Origin: Azohydromonas caseinilytica
GTDB taxonomy: Bacteria; Pseudomonadota; Gammaproteobacteria; Burkholderiales; Burkholderiaceae_C
Length of the DNA stretch: 64,000 bases
NCBI RefSeq assembly: GCF_012927045.1
Contig: NZ_JABBFW010000011.1
Span: 62,001-126,000, forward strand
Direction: 5' to 3'
Both the position numbers and the translations under genes were made by a program. The number at the start of each line of letters is the position of its first letter. Position 1 is the stretch's first letter. Positions 30,170 through 39,336 of this stretch are shown in pieces. The notes beneath the pieces were generated by a model. It was given only the letters and a program-made list of their open reading frames with translations. It was not told the origin of the DNA and made no database searches.

Positions 30170-31711
30170 TCAGCCGCTGACTCCCAGCCAGCGCGCCGCC
30201 ACCGCCTCGATATCCACCGGCACGTCCGTCGCCACCTCGATGGCGCAGGCGCGCTCGGCGGCGTCCAGCGGCTCGCCGGTTTCCAGCTGCTTGCGCAGCA
30301 CCTCCACACTGGCTTCGGACGGGTCGGTGCCCGCGGCGTCGCGCGCGGCCACGCGGGCGCGCAGGGTTTCGGGCTCGGCGCCGCAGGCCAGGATGGTGAA
30401 GGGCACGCCCGCGCGCCAGGCCAGCTCCTCGAAGTCGCGGCGCTGGGCGCGGCTGAGGAAGGCGGCATCGACGATCACCGCAAAGCCGCCCAGCAGCGCC
30501 TCGCGCGCGCAGGCCGCCAGGTGCTCGAAGGTGCGCCGTCCGGCCTCGGGGGTGTAGAGGTCCAGCCCCTGCGCCGCCGAGCGCTGCAGCGCCTGCAGGC
30601 CGTGGAGGCGCTTGCGCTCCACGTCCGAGCGGATGCGCACCGCGCCGGCCCGCAGGGCCAGCGCCTGCGCCAGCGTGGACTTGCCGCTGCCCGAGGGCCC
30701 GTAGGTGATCAACAAGCGCGGCGCGCTGCCGGCGGCGACCAGCGCTTCGGCGCAGGCCAGGTAGTCCGGTGCATCGGCGGCGCGGGCCGGCGACAGCGCC
30801 TGCACCAGCGCCCGTACCAGGGCGCGGTAGACCTGGAACAGGCGCAGCACGCGGGTGCCGGCGTAGTCGCCGCGCTGCTGCAAATACACGTCCAGGAAGC
30901 GGAAGGCCAGGTCGGGCCGGCCATGCGCCTGCAGGTCCATGGTGGCGAAGGCGATGTCGCTCATGACGTCGATCCAGCGCAGCGCCGGCTCGAACTCGAT
31001 GGCGTCGAAGGCGGTGGCCTCGTCCTCGCCCAGCACGATCAGGTTGGCCAGGTGCAGGTCGCCATGGCCCTCGCGCACCGCGCCGGCCTCGCGCCGCTGC
31101 TGCAGCACCGGCGCCAGCGTCCGCGCCCTCAGCTCGACCCAGCCGCGCAGCGCGGCCAGGCGCGCGCCGGGGCCGAGCGCGGCGTCGAGCTGGTCCAGCA
31201 CGTTGAGCAGGTCGCGGTGCACCTGTGCCGGGTTTCCGAAGGGGGCGTCCGGCGCGGCCACGGCGGCGGCCTGGTGGAAGTCCGCGATGCGCTGCGCCAG
31301 CCGCTCGATGTGCCGCATGCCCAGCGTGCCCTGGCGCAGACGCACGCTCATCAGCGCATCGTCGGCAAAGCGGCGCATGACCACGGCGTGGTCGAGCACC
31401 GCAGCGCTGCCGCCCCACCGCGGTGCCGCGGGCGTGCCGCGCACGGGCACCATGCCCAGGTACAGCGCGGGCGCGAGGCGGCGGTTGACGCGCAGCTCTT
31501 CGCGGCAGGCCTGCTCGCGCCGGGCCGCGTCGCTGAAGTCCACGAAAGGCAGCCGCACCGGCTTCTTGAGCTTGAAGGCCAGGCGCTGCGTGAGCAGCAC
31601 CCAGGAGATGTGCGTCTCCACCAGCGCCACCGGCTGGCCGGTGCGGCGCTCCAGTTGCGCGCTCAGCGCTTGAGGGTCCAGCGGGCTGTTGACGGCGGCA
31701 GGCAAGGTCAT
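30170..31711 (-). CDS. Fusion of aminoglycoside-phosphotransferase-like and P-loop kinase domains
   Basis: A 513-residue cytoplasmic protein of two parts. Residues 1 to about 320 are APH-like: a FKLKKPVRLPFVDF lysine strand, the catalytic EGHGDLHLANL (GDLH..N) and the metal-binding aspartate in FDAIEFEP. Residues about 335-513 are an AAA-type P-loop kinase with GPSGSGKST (Walker A) and an IVDAAFLSR Walker-B-like strand. This two-domain protein is widespread and usually annotated as a bifunctional aminoglycoside phosphotransferase/ATP-binding protein; an antibiotic role is not shown. It stands 46 bp upstream of the HAF-repeat PEP-CTERM gene stop on the same strand, so the PEP-CTERM gene could read into it. 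Confidence 0.85.
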   Translation of the reverse strand: MTLPAAVNSPLDPQALSAQLERRTGQPVALVETHISWVLLTQRLAFKLKKPVRLPFVDFSDAARREQACREELRVNRRLAPALYLGMVPVRGTPAAPRWGGSAAVLDHAVVMRRFADDALMSVRLRQGTLGMRHIERLAQRIADFHQAAAVAAPDAPFGNPAQVHRDLLNVLDQLDAALGPGARLAALRGWVELRARTLAPVLQQRREAGAVREGHGDLHLANLIVLGEDEATAFDAIEFEPALRWIDVMSDIAFATMDLQAHGRPDLAFRFLDVYLQQRGDYAGTRVLRLFQVYRALVRALVQALSPARAADAPDYLACAEALVAAGSAPRLLITYGPSGSGKSTLAQALALRAGAVRIRSDVERKRLHGLQALQRSAAQGLDLYTPEAGRRTFEHLAACAREALLGGFAVIVDAAFLSRAQRRDFEELAWRAGVPFTILACGAEPETLRARVAARDAAGTDPSEASVEVLRKQLETGEPLDAAERACAIEVATDVPVDIEAVAARWLGVSG

Positions 31712-31757
31712 CGCCGCAGTATGCGGGGCGGCCTCCTGGGCGCCCGCGGCCCAGGCG

Positions 31758-32885
31758 CTACATCGCGGCGGCGGCCTCCTGCACCCGCCGCCGGCGCCGC
31801 GCCACGGCGACGATCACACCCCCGCCTGCCAGCAGCATCAGCGTCGCCGAGGGCTCGGGCACGGGCGTGAGAAGGAAGGGGCGCAACTGGTCCTGACCGT
31901 CGAGGAAACCGCGGCCGATGATCTGCCCGCGGTCGTTGATGGCGCTGACCGAGGACAGGTGCCACTGCCTGGCAGCCGCCGGAGTGAGCAGCGCATTGAG
32001 GTCCAGCACCTGGCCGTCACGGTACAGGTAGGGATCGTTGCCGTACCCGCTGGCAGCGCCCACGATCCAGCCGCGGTTGTTGATGTCATGGGCGGAGTAC
32101 ACGTCCAGGACCGTGAGATTGCCGTCGGCGTAGAGGTAGCCGCCGCGGCCGCCAAGCTCCGGGGTGGAATAGCCCACGATCTGCCCGGCGTCGTTGATGG
32201 CGCTGGCGCCTCCGCCCCAGGGCCCCAGCGTCGGCAGCCAGTTGCCCTGCGCGCCGTCGTGGACGAAGCCCAGGAAGCCGTAGTTGAGGCCGGGGTCCAC
32301 GTGGGCCGTGCCCACCACGGTGCCGTGGCGGTTGATGTCCGAACCGTAGCTTTCACCGTAGCTGTCGGCCAGCGGCAGGTAGCGGCTGCGCCGGCCGTCG
32401 AACAGGAAGGCCAGCGGCAAGGCGTCGGCGCTGGCCTGCATGCTGCCCGTCACTTGGCCGCGGTTGTTGAGGGCCCGGGCCCAGCCGGTCCAGGCACCGC
32501 CCTCGAAGGTATCGCGCAGGTCGGTGAGCCGGCCTCGGCGCCACAGCAGCACCGAGTCGCCGTCCCGCCCGGTGCCCAGGAGATCCCCGCGGTCGTTGAG
32601 GCCGGAGAGCGTGCTGAAGCGCTCGTCCACGCGGGTGATATGGCCCGCGTGGTAGATGGACGGCGTGGTCCGGCCCGCCAAGGCATCCCAGGCATTGAGG
32701 GCGACCTCGCCGCGGTTGTTCAGGCCGACGGCGTCGGTGTACGGCGCATCGGGCAGGCTCAGATCCTCGATGCGGTAGCGCAGCGCTCCCGCGGCAACAG
32801 CCGACTCGGCGGCAAGCAGCACACACAACGAAACCAGCTTGGCCACGGCGCCAGCGCGCAGCGCGACATGGGATGTGAATGGCAT
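31758..32885 (-). CDS. PEP-CTERM protein with HAF-type repeats
   Basis: A 375-residue secreted protein. The signal peptide ends near ESAVAA. The mature part consists of about seven repeats containing IND.GQIVG/NNRG.-type strands, the 'extracellular repeat, HAF family' pattern of a beta-propeller-like surface protein. It ends in TPVPEPSATLMLLAGGG followed by a hydrophobic helix and RRRRRVQ, a full PEP-CTERM signal. The start at 32885 has a GGAGG site. An overlapping out-of-frame ATG in the leader (ATGGAGGTCTGTGCATG) is shared in form with the short PEP-CTERM gene at 50743. Predicted to be attached to or released from the cell surface. Confidence 0.85.
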   Translation of the reverse strand: MPFTSHVALRAGAVAKLVSLCVLLAAESAVAAGALRYRIEDLSLPDAPYTDAVGLNNRGEVALNAWDALAGRTTPSIYHAGHITRVDERFSTLSGLNDRGDLLGTGRDGDSVLLWRRGRLTDLRDTFEGGAWTGWARALNNRGQVTGSMQASADALPLAFLFDGRRSRYLPLADSYGESYGSDINRHGTVVGTAHVDPGLNYGFLGFVHDGAQGNWLPTLGPWGGGASAINDAGQIVGYSTPELGGRGGYLYADGNLTVLDVYSAHDINNRGWIVGAASGYGNDPYLYRDGQVLDLNALLTPAAARQWHLSSVSAINDRGQIIGRGFLDGQDQLRPFLLTPVPEPSATLMLLAGGGVIVAVARRRRRVQEAAAAM

Positions 32886-33121
32886 GCACAGACCTCCATG
32901 AGCGTCATCGGGGCGCAGGGCTCGGTCAAAGCGCCGCGCCGCCATCTCAGCACGGCCATGCCCCATGTCTGCAACAGTTGGTATGCCGCACAACCAGTGT
33001 CCGTCCGGGCGGCGAATGGGCGCCTGGGCGGTGCGAGCCCGCCCGCGGGCACGCCCGGCGAAGACTGGACGCGGGCGCCGACGGCGCCGCACCATGCCGT
33101 GAACCTTGACAGGAGCACGGC

Positions 33122-33616
33122 ATGGGCGAGCACACCAACGACACCCCTCTGGACGAACGCGACGCCAAGCACCTGCGCCACGCCATCCGGCTGTCGGCCG
33201 AGGCGCGGCAACGCGGCAACGCGCCCTATGGCGCCGTGGTCGTGGGCGCGGACGGCATCGTGCTGGCCGAGGCCCGCAACACCGGCGCCGAAACCGACGA
33301 CTTCACGGCGCATGCCGAGATGAACGCGCTGCGCCTGCTGGGCGGGCGCCATCCGCGCGAGCTGCTGGCCGGCGCGACGGTCTACGCCTCGGGCGAGCCC
33401 TGCGCGATGTGCGCGGGGGCGATCTTCTGGTCCGGCATCGGCCGCGTGGTGTTCGCGCTGGACATCGAAGGTCAGCAGCGCACCGGCAAGCCGCCGGAGA
33501 TCGCGCTGTCGTGCCGGCAGATCCTGGGCGCCGCGCCGCGGCGCATCGAGGTGGTCGGCCCCTGCCTGGCGCAGGAGGCGGCGCGGCCGTACCAGGGGAT
33601 GTGGTCCGGCCGCTGA
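33122..33616 (+). CDS. Cytidine/deoxycytidylate-type nucleoside deaminase
   Basis: A 164-residue enzyme of the zinc CDA fold. The active site is complete: HAEMNAL (His64, Glu66) and GEPCAMC (Cys94, Cys97) bind zinc and activate water. The spacing, with a YGAVVV strand and an FALDIEGQ region, fits guanine deaminase or TadA-like members rather than a plain cytidine deaminase. Substrate cannot be decided by eye; guanine deaminase is plausible. It is transcribed divergently from the HAF PEP-CTERM gene and may share a promoter region with it. The start has a GGAG-type site (CAGGAGCACGGC). Confidence 0.85.
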   Translation: MGEHTNDTPLDERDAKHLRHAIRLSAEARQRGNAPYGAVVVGADGIVLAEARNTGAETDDFTAHAEMNALRLLGGRHPRELLAGATVYASGEPCAMCAGAIFWSGIGRVVFALDIEGQQRTGKPPEIALSCRQILGAAPRRIEVVGPCLAQEAARPYQGMWSGR

Positions 33617-33733
33617 GGCGGGCGGAGGCCGGGTTTCGCCCGGGTGGCCCCGGGCCGGCACGCCGCCTGCCATGCCAGCCGGGGTCACGCGCCGGGGCTG
33701 CCCGCGGCGCCCGCATCGCCTCAGGAGCTGCCC

Positions 33734-34999
33734 ATGTCCTCCGCCTTCGAAAACCTCTCCGCGCGCCTGCGCGCGGCGTGGAAGACCCACAAGCAGGCCA
33801 CGACGCCGCGCGCCTTCCGCTGCCAGTGCGGCCGGCCGGTGTTCTTCCGCAACAGCCAGTGCCTGGCGTGCGACACGCCGCTGGGCTACGAGCCGCTGCG
33901 CGCGCGCGTGCTGCCGCTGGAGCCCGTGGGCGAGCACCTGTGGCGCGAGTACGGCGCCGGCCCCAACGCCCCGGCGTACCGGCGCTGCCAGAACTTCGAC
34001 GCGGCGGCGGCGTGCAACTGGCTCATTCCTGCCGACGAGAAGGACGCCCAGGGGCAGCTGAAGCCGCTGTGCATGGCCTGCCGGCTCAACCACACCATCC
34101 CGGACCTGTCGGTGGAGGAGAACGCGCTCTACTGGAACCGCGTCGAGCAGGCCAAGCGCCGGCTGGTGTCGCAGCTCATCGGGCTGGGCCTGCCGGTGGT
34201 GCCCAAGAGCGAGGACCCGGAGCGCGGCCTGGCCTTCGACTTCCTGCGCGCGCCCGAGGGCGGCCCGCCGGTGATGACGGGGCATGCCGACGGCCTCATC
34301 ACCATCAACGTCGAGGAGGCCGACGACGCCAAGCGCGAGAAGCTGCGCGCGCAGCTGCGCGAGCCCTACCGCACGCTGCTGGGGCACTTCCGGCACGAGG
34401 TGGGCCACTACTACTGGGACCGGCTGGTGCGCGACACCGACTGGATCAAGCCCGTGCGCGAGCTCTTCGGCGACGACCAGATCGACTACGCCGCGGCGCT
34501 GAAGAAGAACTACGACGAAGGCCCGCCCGCGGACTGGAAGGACCGCTTCGTCAGCACCTACGCCAGCTGCCATCCGTGGGAGGACTGGGCCGAGACCTGG
34601 GCCCACTACCTGCACATGGTGGACACGGTGGACACGGCGCTGTCCTTCGGCATCGACGCCGACGACGTGGAGATCGAGGCCGAGCCCTGGACCAGGGAGG
34701 CGCTGTGGCGCCCCGAGGACCGCGACGCCGAGGCCTTCCTGGGCTTCCTCAACGCCTGGACCGAGCTCACCGCCGTGCTCAACGAGATGGCGCGCAGCAT
34801 GGGGCAGCCGGACTTCTATCCCTTCGTGCTGCCCAGGCCGGCGGTGGCCAAGCTGCAGCTCATCCACGCCATCGTGCGCGGCGCCGGGGCGCCGGTGCCC
34901 GCCCCGGCGGCCCCGGTGGCGGCGCCGACGGCCGCGGAAGTGCCGGAGCCGTCGGAGCGCAAGCCCGAGGAGCCGGAGCCGCTGGAGCCGGTGGTCTGA
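33734..34999 (+). CDS. Zinc-ribbon and metallopeptidase domain protein (DUF2248-type)
   Basis: A 421-residue protein. An N-terminal zinc ribbon is formed by FRCQCGRP and CLACDTPLG (four Cys) with two more cysteine pairs downstream (CNWL, CMAC). A peptidase domain then carries HEVGHYYW at 221-228, the HExxH metal site, and PWEDWAETWAHYLHM, a likely third-ligand helix. The family is known as putative zinc-binding metallopeptidases; the natural substrate is not established. The C-terminal 55 residues are rich in Pro, Ala and Glu and probably disordered. The start has a CAGGAG site. It lies 117 bp after the deaminase. Confidence 0.85.
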   Translation: MSSAFENLSARLRAAWKTHKQATTPRAFRCQCGRPVFFRNSQCLACDTPLGYEPLRARVLPLEPVGEHLWREYGAGPNAPAYRRCQNFDAAAACNWLIPADEKDAQGQLKPLCMACRLNHTIPDLSVEENALYWNRVEQAKRRLVSQLIGLGLPVVPKSEDPERGLAFDFLRAPEGGPPVMTGHADGLITINVEEADDAKREKLRAQLREPYRTLLGHFRHEVGHYYWDRLVRDTDWIKPVRELFGDDQIDYAAALKKNYDEGPPADWKDRFVSTYASCHPWEDWAETWAHYLHMVDTVDTALSFGIDADDVEIEAEPWTREALWRPEDRDAEAFLGFLNAWTELTAVLNEMARSMGQPDFYPFVLPRPAVAKLQLIHAIVRGAGAPVPAPAAPVAAPTAAEVPEPSERKPEEPEPLEPVV

Positions 35000-35104
35000 G
35001 GCCGGACGCGACGGTGCGGCAGGGGTGAACGGGGGGCGGGCGCCGGGCGCGGCGCTTGCCGACAAGCGGCTCCATCCCGATCACCCACACAAGGAGCCCC
35101 TGCC

Positions 35105-36028
35105 ATGACGCCTCCCCTGTCGCCCTCCACCGCCACGTCCCGCCCCTTCGCCATCGTCACCGGCGCCTCCTCGGGCATCGGCTACGAGCTGGCGCGCGGC
35201 TGCGCCGAGCGCGGCCACGACCTGCTCATCGCCGCCAACGAGCCGCAGATCCATGAGGCCGCACAGAAGCTGCGCGCGTACGGCACCGACGTGCAGGCCG
35301 TGGAAACGGACCTCGCCAACGCCGAGGGCGTGGACAAGCTGTTCGCCGCTGCCGGGGGCCGTGCGGTCGATGTACTGCTGGCCAACGCCGGGCATGGCTT
35401 GGGCAAGGCCTTCCTGGACCAGGACGTCGCCGCCGCGCGCCATGTGCTCGACACCAACGTCACCGGCACGCTGCTGCTGCTGCACAAGGTCGCTCGCCAG
35501 ATGCGCGAGCGCCGCAGCGGGCGCATCCTGATCACCGGCTCCATCGCCGGCTACATGCCCGGCGCCTACCAGGCGGTCTACAACGCCAGCAAGGCCTTCC
35601 TGGACTCCTTCGCCTACGCGCTGCGCGAGGAGCTCAAGGACAGCGGCGTGAGCGTGACCTGCCTGATGCCGGGCGTGACCGACACCAGGTTCTTCGAGCG
35701 CGCCGACCTGCTCGACACCAAGATCGGCGTGCAGAAGAAGGACGATCCGGCCATGGTGGCGCGCCAGGGCATCGAGGCCCTGTTCGCCGGCAAGCCCGGC
35801 GTGGTCACGGGGCTGCGCAACAAGGCGCAGGTGGCGCTGTCGCGGGTCACGCCGGACACGACGCTGGCGCACATGCACACGATGCAGGCGGCGCCGGGCA
35901 CGGCGCAGGCGCATCGGAAGGCCAAGAAGGTCACGGCCGTCGCCGGCGCCGTGGGCGGCATCGCGCTGCTGGGGGCGTGGTGGCTGCTGCGCGGGCCCGC
36001 GGCGCGGCGCGGGCAGGTGATGGTCTGA
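35105..36028 (+). CDS. Short-chain dehydrogenase with a C-terminal membrane helix
   Basis: A 307-residue protein. The Rossmann fold is complete: TGASSGIG near residue 20, NAGHG, the catalytic Ser in ITGSIAG, and YNASK with Tyr159 and Lys163. Instead of stopping at about 260 it carries an extra 45 residues that end in a basic region and a hydrophobic helix (VAGAVGGIALLGAWWLL) with RR on the C-terminal side, so it is probably anchored to the membrane by its tail. The closest type is the NAD(P)-dependent SDRs of lipid or ketone reduction; the substrate is unknown. It has a strong AAGGAG site. A GC-rich hairpin follows it. Confidence 0.85.
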   Translation: MTPPLSPSTATSRPFAIVTGASSGIGYELARGCAERGHDLLIAANEPQIHEAAQKLRAYGTDVQAVETDLANAEGVDKLFAAAGGRAVDVLLANAGHGLGKAFLDQDVAAARHVLDTNVTGTLLLLHKVARQMRERRSGRILITGSIAGYMPGAYQAVYNASKAFLDSFAYALREELKDSGVSVTCLMPGVTDTRFFERADLLDTKIGVQKKDDPAMVARQGIEALFAGKPGVVTGLRNKAQVALSRVTPDTTLAHMHTMQAAPGTAQAHRKAKKVTAVAGAVGGIALLGAWWLLRGPAARRGQVMV

Positions 36029-36185
36029 AGCATCGCCCCGGCAGCGGCCCTTGGCGCCGCCGGGGCGCCCGGCCCGGGATAACCCGGTGTCGGGTTCCCT
36101 TACACCAGTGGGGCGCCGTCGCGCAGAATTCACGGCACCAAAGACAAGTCGTTGATTTCGATAGATTTTTTGGCTTTCTTTTCCG

Positions 36186-36201
36186 GGGCACACGAGTTGC
36201 T
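36186..36201 (+). promoter_or_regulatory. Sigma-54 (RpoN) promoter of a PEP-CTERM gene
   Basis: The sequence GGGCACACGAGTTGCT has a -24 GG and a -12 GC exactly 10 nt apart, and matches the RpoN consensus (TGGCACR-N4-TTGCW) except for the first T. The ATG of the PEP-CTERM gene is 62 nt downstream, and an AT-rich tract (ATTTTTTGG) lies upstream. RpoN with the PrsK/PrsR pair is known to control PEP-CTERM genes in related floc-forming bacteria. The match is seen; its use is inferred. Confidence 0.7.
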
Positions 36202-36262
36202 AAAAGCGCCCGCCCGGACGCTTCACCACGGGCGATCCGTTTCAGCCATTGAGGGGAAAGCC

Positions 36263-36961
36263 ATGAAGAACTTGATCAAGCCTTTGGTATTGGCCACCGC
36301 GCTGCTCGGCACCCATGCCGCCCAGGCCGCGCTCTACACCTCGGACTTCGGCACGGCCAATGCCACGCTGAGCAACTGTGACGACTGCGGCATCGACGTC
36401 GGCTTCCCGGGCGCCGGGCAGACGATCGCCGGCCTGGCCGTCTCGGACATCTTCGTCCACAGCAACGGCTTTGCCTCCTTCTTCGAATTCGACCAGTTCA
36501 GCGTGCTCCACACCGACCTGGACTCCCGCAACGACCCGCTGTCCAACGTCTACATCAACACCACCACGGCGGGCCAGATGATCGTCACCTGGCAGGGCAT
36601 GGGGCACTTCAGCGAGAACTACTCGGTGCGCAGCACCTTCCAGCTCGTGCTGCGCTCCGACCAGTACGCCCTGGCGCCGGGCGAAGGGCAGTTCGGCTTC
36701 TTCTACGGCGACATCAGCGACCCGTCCGTCGCCGAGGTCGGTTTTCTCATCAATGACCAGTTCCAGACCTTCGTGCCCGCCAACTCGCTCAGCAACGCCT
36801 CGCCGGCCTGGTACCGCCTCAACGACGAGGGCCAGGTGATCGCCGGGCCGGTGGCGCCGGTGCCCGAGCCCGGCTCGCTGGCGCTGGCCGGGCTGGGCCT
36901 GGGCATGAGCGCCTGGCTGGGCGGACGGCGGCGCCGCCCGGACGCGGCCCGCGCCGCGTAA
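36263..36961 (+). CDS. PEP-CTERM protein with a nidogen-like domain
   Basis: A 232-residue protein with a signal peptide (LVLATALLGTHAAQA) and the PEP-CTERM signal VPEPGSLALAGLG (PEP at 201-203), hydrophobic helix and GGRRRRPDA tail. The mature domain has a small N-terminal CDDC pair and a central block (a VYINTTTAGQMIVTWQG strand, then FQLVLRSDQ and a GQFGFFYGDI strand) that resembles the NIDO domain of nidogen-type extracellular adhesion proteins. It is expressed from a sigma-54-type promoter and has a GAGGGG ribosome-binding site. It is followed by a near-perfect terminator. Confidence 0.85.
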   Translation: MKNLIKPLVLATALLGTHAAQAALYTSDFGTANATLSNCDDCGIDVGFPGAGQTIAGLAVSDIFVHSNGFASFFEFDQFSVLHTDLDSRNDPLSNVYINTTTAGQMIVTWQGMGHFSENYSVRSTFQLVLRSDQYALAPGEGQFGFFYGDISDPSVAEVGFLINDQFQTFVPANSLSNASPAWYRLNDEGQVIAGPVAPVPEPGSLALAGLGLGMSAWLGGRRRRPDAARAA

Positions 36962-36987
36962 GCAGCGTCGCGCATCACCCGCTACGA

Positions 36988-37024
36988 GGCGGATGCGGCC
37001 ACAACGGCCGCATCCGCCTTTTTT
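36988..37024 (+). terminator. Rho-independent terminator
   Basis: A perfect 13-bp stem, GGCGGATGCGGCC (36988-37000) with GGCCGCATCCGCC (37006-37018), ACAAC loop, then six T residues. It lies 27 bp after the PEP-CTERM stop and ends its transcript ahead of the histidine kinase gene. Confidence 0.9.
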
Positions 37025-37077
37025 CGTGCGGCGCGGTGATAGGCTGCCAGCCGGTTTGGGCCCACGAGGCAGCCTCC

Positions 37078-39276
37078 ATGCGAATCCGTGCGCAGCTCGT
37101 GTTGATGATGTCGGCGGTGGTGGCACCGCTGGCGCTGCTGGCCGGCTCCTCCATCTACGCGCTGGGCCAGGCGCAGCGCGAGGTGCATGCGCAGCGCTAC
37201 CTGGAGCGCGTGAGCGCGCTGCGGCTGGCGCTGGACAACGAGATCCAGGGCACCACGCGCATGCTCGAAGGCCTGGCCTTCACCGGCGGCGTGGCCGACG
37301 GCGCGGTGCCGGCGCCGCAGGCCCGGGCCACGCTGCAGTGGCTGCTGCAGAGCTTCCCGTTGTGGACGGCGGCGGGCGTGATCGACGCCGAGGGCCAGCC
37401 CGTGGTGGACGTGCACCGCGCCGGCCGGCTGGAGCGGCTGGAAGTGGACGGCACCACGCTGCAGCGGGTGCTGGCGCAGCGCGGCACCGTCGTCTCCGAC
37501 CTCGTGCCCGGGCTGGACGGTGCCGGCTTCCACACCTTCATCGTCACGCCCGTGGTGCGCGAGGGCCGCGTGGTGCGCGCCGTGTACGTGGCCATGGACG
37601 ACCGCGCCTGGCTCGACTTCCTGCGCGCCTACCCGATCGCCGACGGCGCGACGCTGACGCTCAACGACCGCCAGGGGCGCATCATCGCCCGCACCCTCAA
37701 CCACGCGCAGTGGGTCGGCAAGACCTCGCGCACCGAGTATTGGGAGAGCACGCTCGGGCGCCAGGAGGGCAGCTTCGACAGCCCCGGCCTGGAAGGCCAG
37801 CGCTTCCACATCGCCTTCAGCCGACTGCGCACCTCGTCGTGGGTGCTGGGCACGGGCGTGCCGGCCGAGAGGATCGAGGCGGCGCTGCAGCTGCCCGCAC
37901 TGCTGACGGCCGGCGGGCTGGCCGTGGCGATGCTGGTGGCGCTGGGCATCGCGCTGATGCTGGGGCGACGCATCATCGACTCGCTGGAGCCGCTGGCGGC
38001 GCTGGCGCAGTCCGGCGGCCATGCCCTGCCGGCGCCGCAGCGGCTGCCCATCCGCGAGGCCGAGGCCGCGCGCCAGGCGCTGCGCCAGGCGCTGGCGGAC
38101 CTGGCCAGCGCGCTGGTGCAGGCCGAGCGCCTGGCCAAGGCCAAGGACGAATTCCTGGCCATGCTCGCGCACGAGCTGCGCAACCCGCTGGCGGCCATCC
38201 GCTCCGCCACCGCGGTGCTGGGCATGCCGCGCGTCACGCCCGAGGGCGAGAAGCGCGCGCGCGAGGTGCTGGAGCGGCAGGTGGGCCACATGGTGCGCAT
38301 GGTGGACGAGCTGCTCGACGCCGCGCGGCTGTCCAGCGGCAACGTGCGGCTGGAGCCGAAGGCGCTGGACCTGGCGCAGGCCGTGCGCCGCGTGCTGCAG
38401 CTGTTCGAGCAGGCCGGGCGCACGGCGCAACTGCGCATCGGCACCGAGCTGCAGCCGGTGCTGGTGCGTGCCGACGAGACGCGCATCGAGCAGATCATTT
38501 CCAACCTGGTGGACAACGCCGCCAAGTACGCGCGCAAGGACGGGCAGCTGCGCATCAGCCTGCGCGAGCACGAGGGCCAGGCCGAGCTGGCCTTCAGCGA
38601 CAACGGCAGCGGCCTGGCGCCGGAGCTGCTGCCGCGCATCTTCGAGCCCTTCTCGCAGGGCGAGCGCAGCATGGACCGCGCGCAGGGCGGCCTGGGCCTG
38701 GGCCTGCACGTGGTGCGGCGCCTGGTGGAGCTGCACGGCGGCACGGTGCAGGCGCACAGCGAGGGCGTGGACCGCGGCGCCACCTTCATCGTGCGGCTGC
38801 CCGCCGTGGCGGCCGAGACCGAAGGCGCGCCGGCGGCCGAGGGCGTGATGCGGCTCAAGCCGCTGCGCATCGCGCTGGTGGAGGACAACCGCGACGTGGA
38901 GGAGATGACCAGCTCGCTGCTGCGCCTGGCCGGCCACCAGGTGGTGTGCGCGGTGGACGGCGAAAGCGCCGTGGCGCTGGTGCAGGGCCAGCAGACCGAG
39001 GTGGCGCTGCTGGACATCGGGCTGCCGGGCATCGACGGGCTGGAAGTGGCGCGGCGCATCCGCGCGCTGCGCAGCCCGGCGGCGGTGGTGCTGATCGCGC
39101 TCACCGGCTACGGCGACACGCGCACGCGCGAGGCGGCCGCGGCGGCCGGCTTCGACGCCTTCCTGCAGAAGCCGTTCGACCTGCGCAGCTTCGAGGAGGC
39201 GGTGCTCGACGCCTGGAGCCACGGCGGCAGCCGCGGCAGCCCGGCGGCGGTGCAGGACGCGGGACGGCCGGGCTGA
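37078..39276 (+). CDS. Hybrid sensor histidine kinase with dCache-like sensor
   Basis: A 732-residue membrane protein. Two membrane helices (near 8-26 and 281-300) flank a periplasmic sensor of about 250 residues, probably of the Cache type (ALDNEIQGTTRMLEGLA opening helix; VDVHRAG and GFHTFI strands). A HisKA domain follows with MLAHELRNP (phosphorylated His365), then HATPase_c motifs DNAAKYA, DNGSGL and GLGLGL, and a C-terminal receiver domain from about 593 with Asp646 in LLDIGLPG and a late Lys in LQKPF. The start MRIRAQ is chosen just before the first helix. No response regulator gene is adjacent, so its target is outside the window or is another phosphorelay protein. Confidence 0.9.
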   Translation: MRIRAQLVLMMSAVVAPLALLAGSSIYALGQAQREVHAQRYLERVSALRLALDNEIQGTTRMLEGLAFTGGVADGAVPAPQARATLQWLLQSFPLWTAAGVIDAEGQPVVDVHRAGRLERLEVDGTTLQRVLAQRGTVVSDLVPGLDGAGFHTFIVTPVVREGRVVRAVYVAMDDRAWLDFLRAYPIADGATLTLNDRQGRIIARTLNHAQWVGKTSRTEYWESTLGRQEGSFDSPGLEGQRFHIAFSRLRTSSWVLGTGVPAERIEAALQLPALLTAGGLAVAMLVALGIALMLGRRIIDSLEPLAALAQSGGHALPAPQRLPIREAEAARQALRQALADLASALVQAERLAKAKDEFLAMLAHELRNPLAAIRSATAVLGMPRVTPEGEKRAREVLERQVGHMVRMVDELLDAARLSSGNVRLEPKALDLAQAVRRVLQLFEQAGRTAQLRIGTELQPVLVRADETRIEQIISNLVDNAAKYARKDGQLRISLREHEGQAELAFSDNGSGLAPELLPRIFEPFSQGERSMDRAQGGLGLGLHVVRRLVELHGGTVQAHSEGVDRGATFIVRLPAVAAETEGAPAAEGVMRLKPLRIALVEDNRDVEEMTSSLLRLAGHQVVCAVDGESAVALVQGQQTEVALLDIGLPGIDGLEVARRIRALRSPAAVVLIALTGYGDTRTREAAAAAGFDAFLQKPFDLRSFEEAVLDAWSHGGSRGSPAAVQDAGRPG

Positions 39277-39336
39277 GGCGCGCAGCCAGGACAAGCCCCG
39301 CCATCGGCCCGGCCAACCACACCCAGTGACGGCGCC

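Noticed and set aside
32975-33000. Possible sigma-54 promoter upstream of the HAF PEP-CTERM gene (GGCATACC...TTGCA on the minus strand)
   Set aside because: The GG to GC distance is 13 instead of 10, so it cannot be a standard RpoN site.
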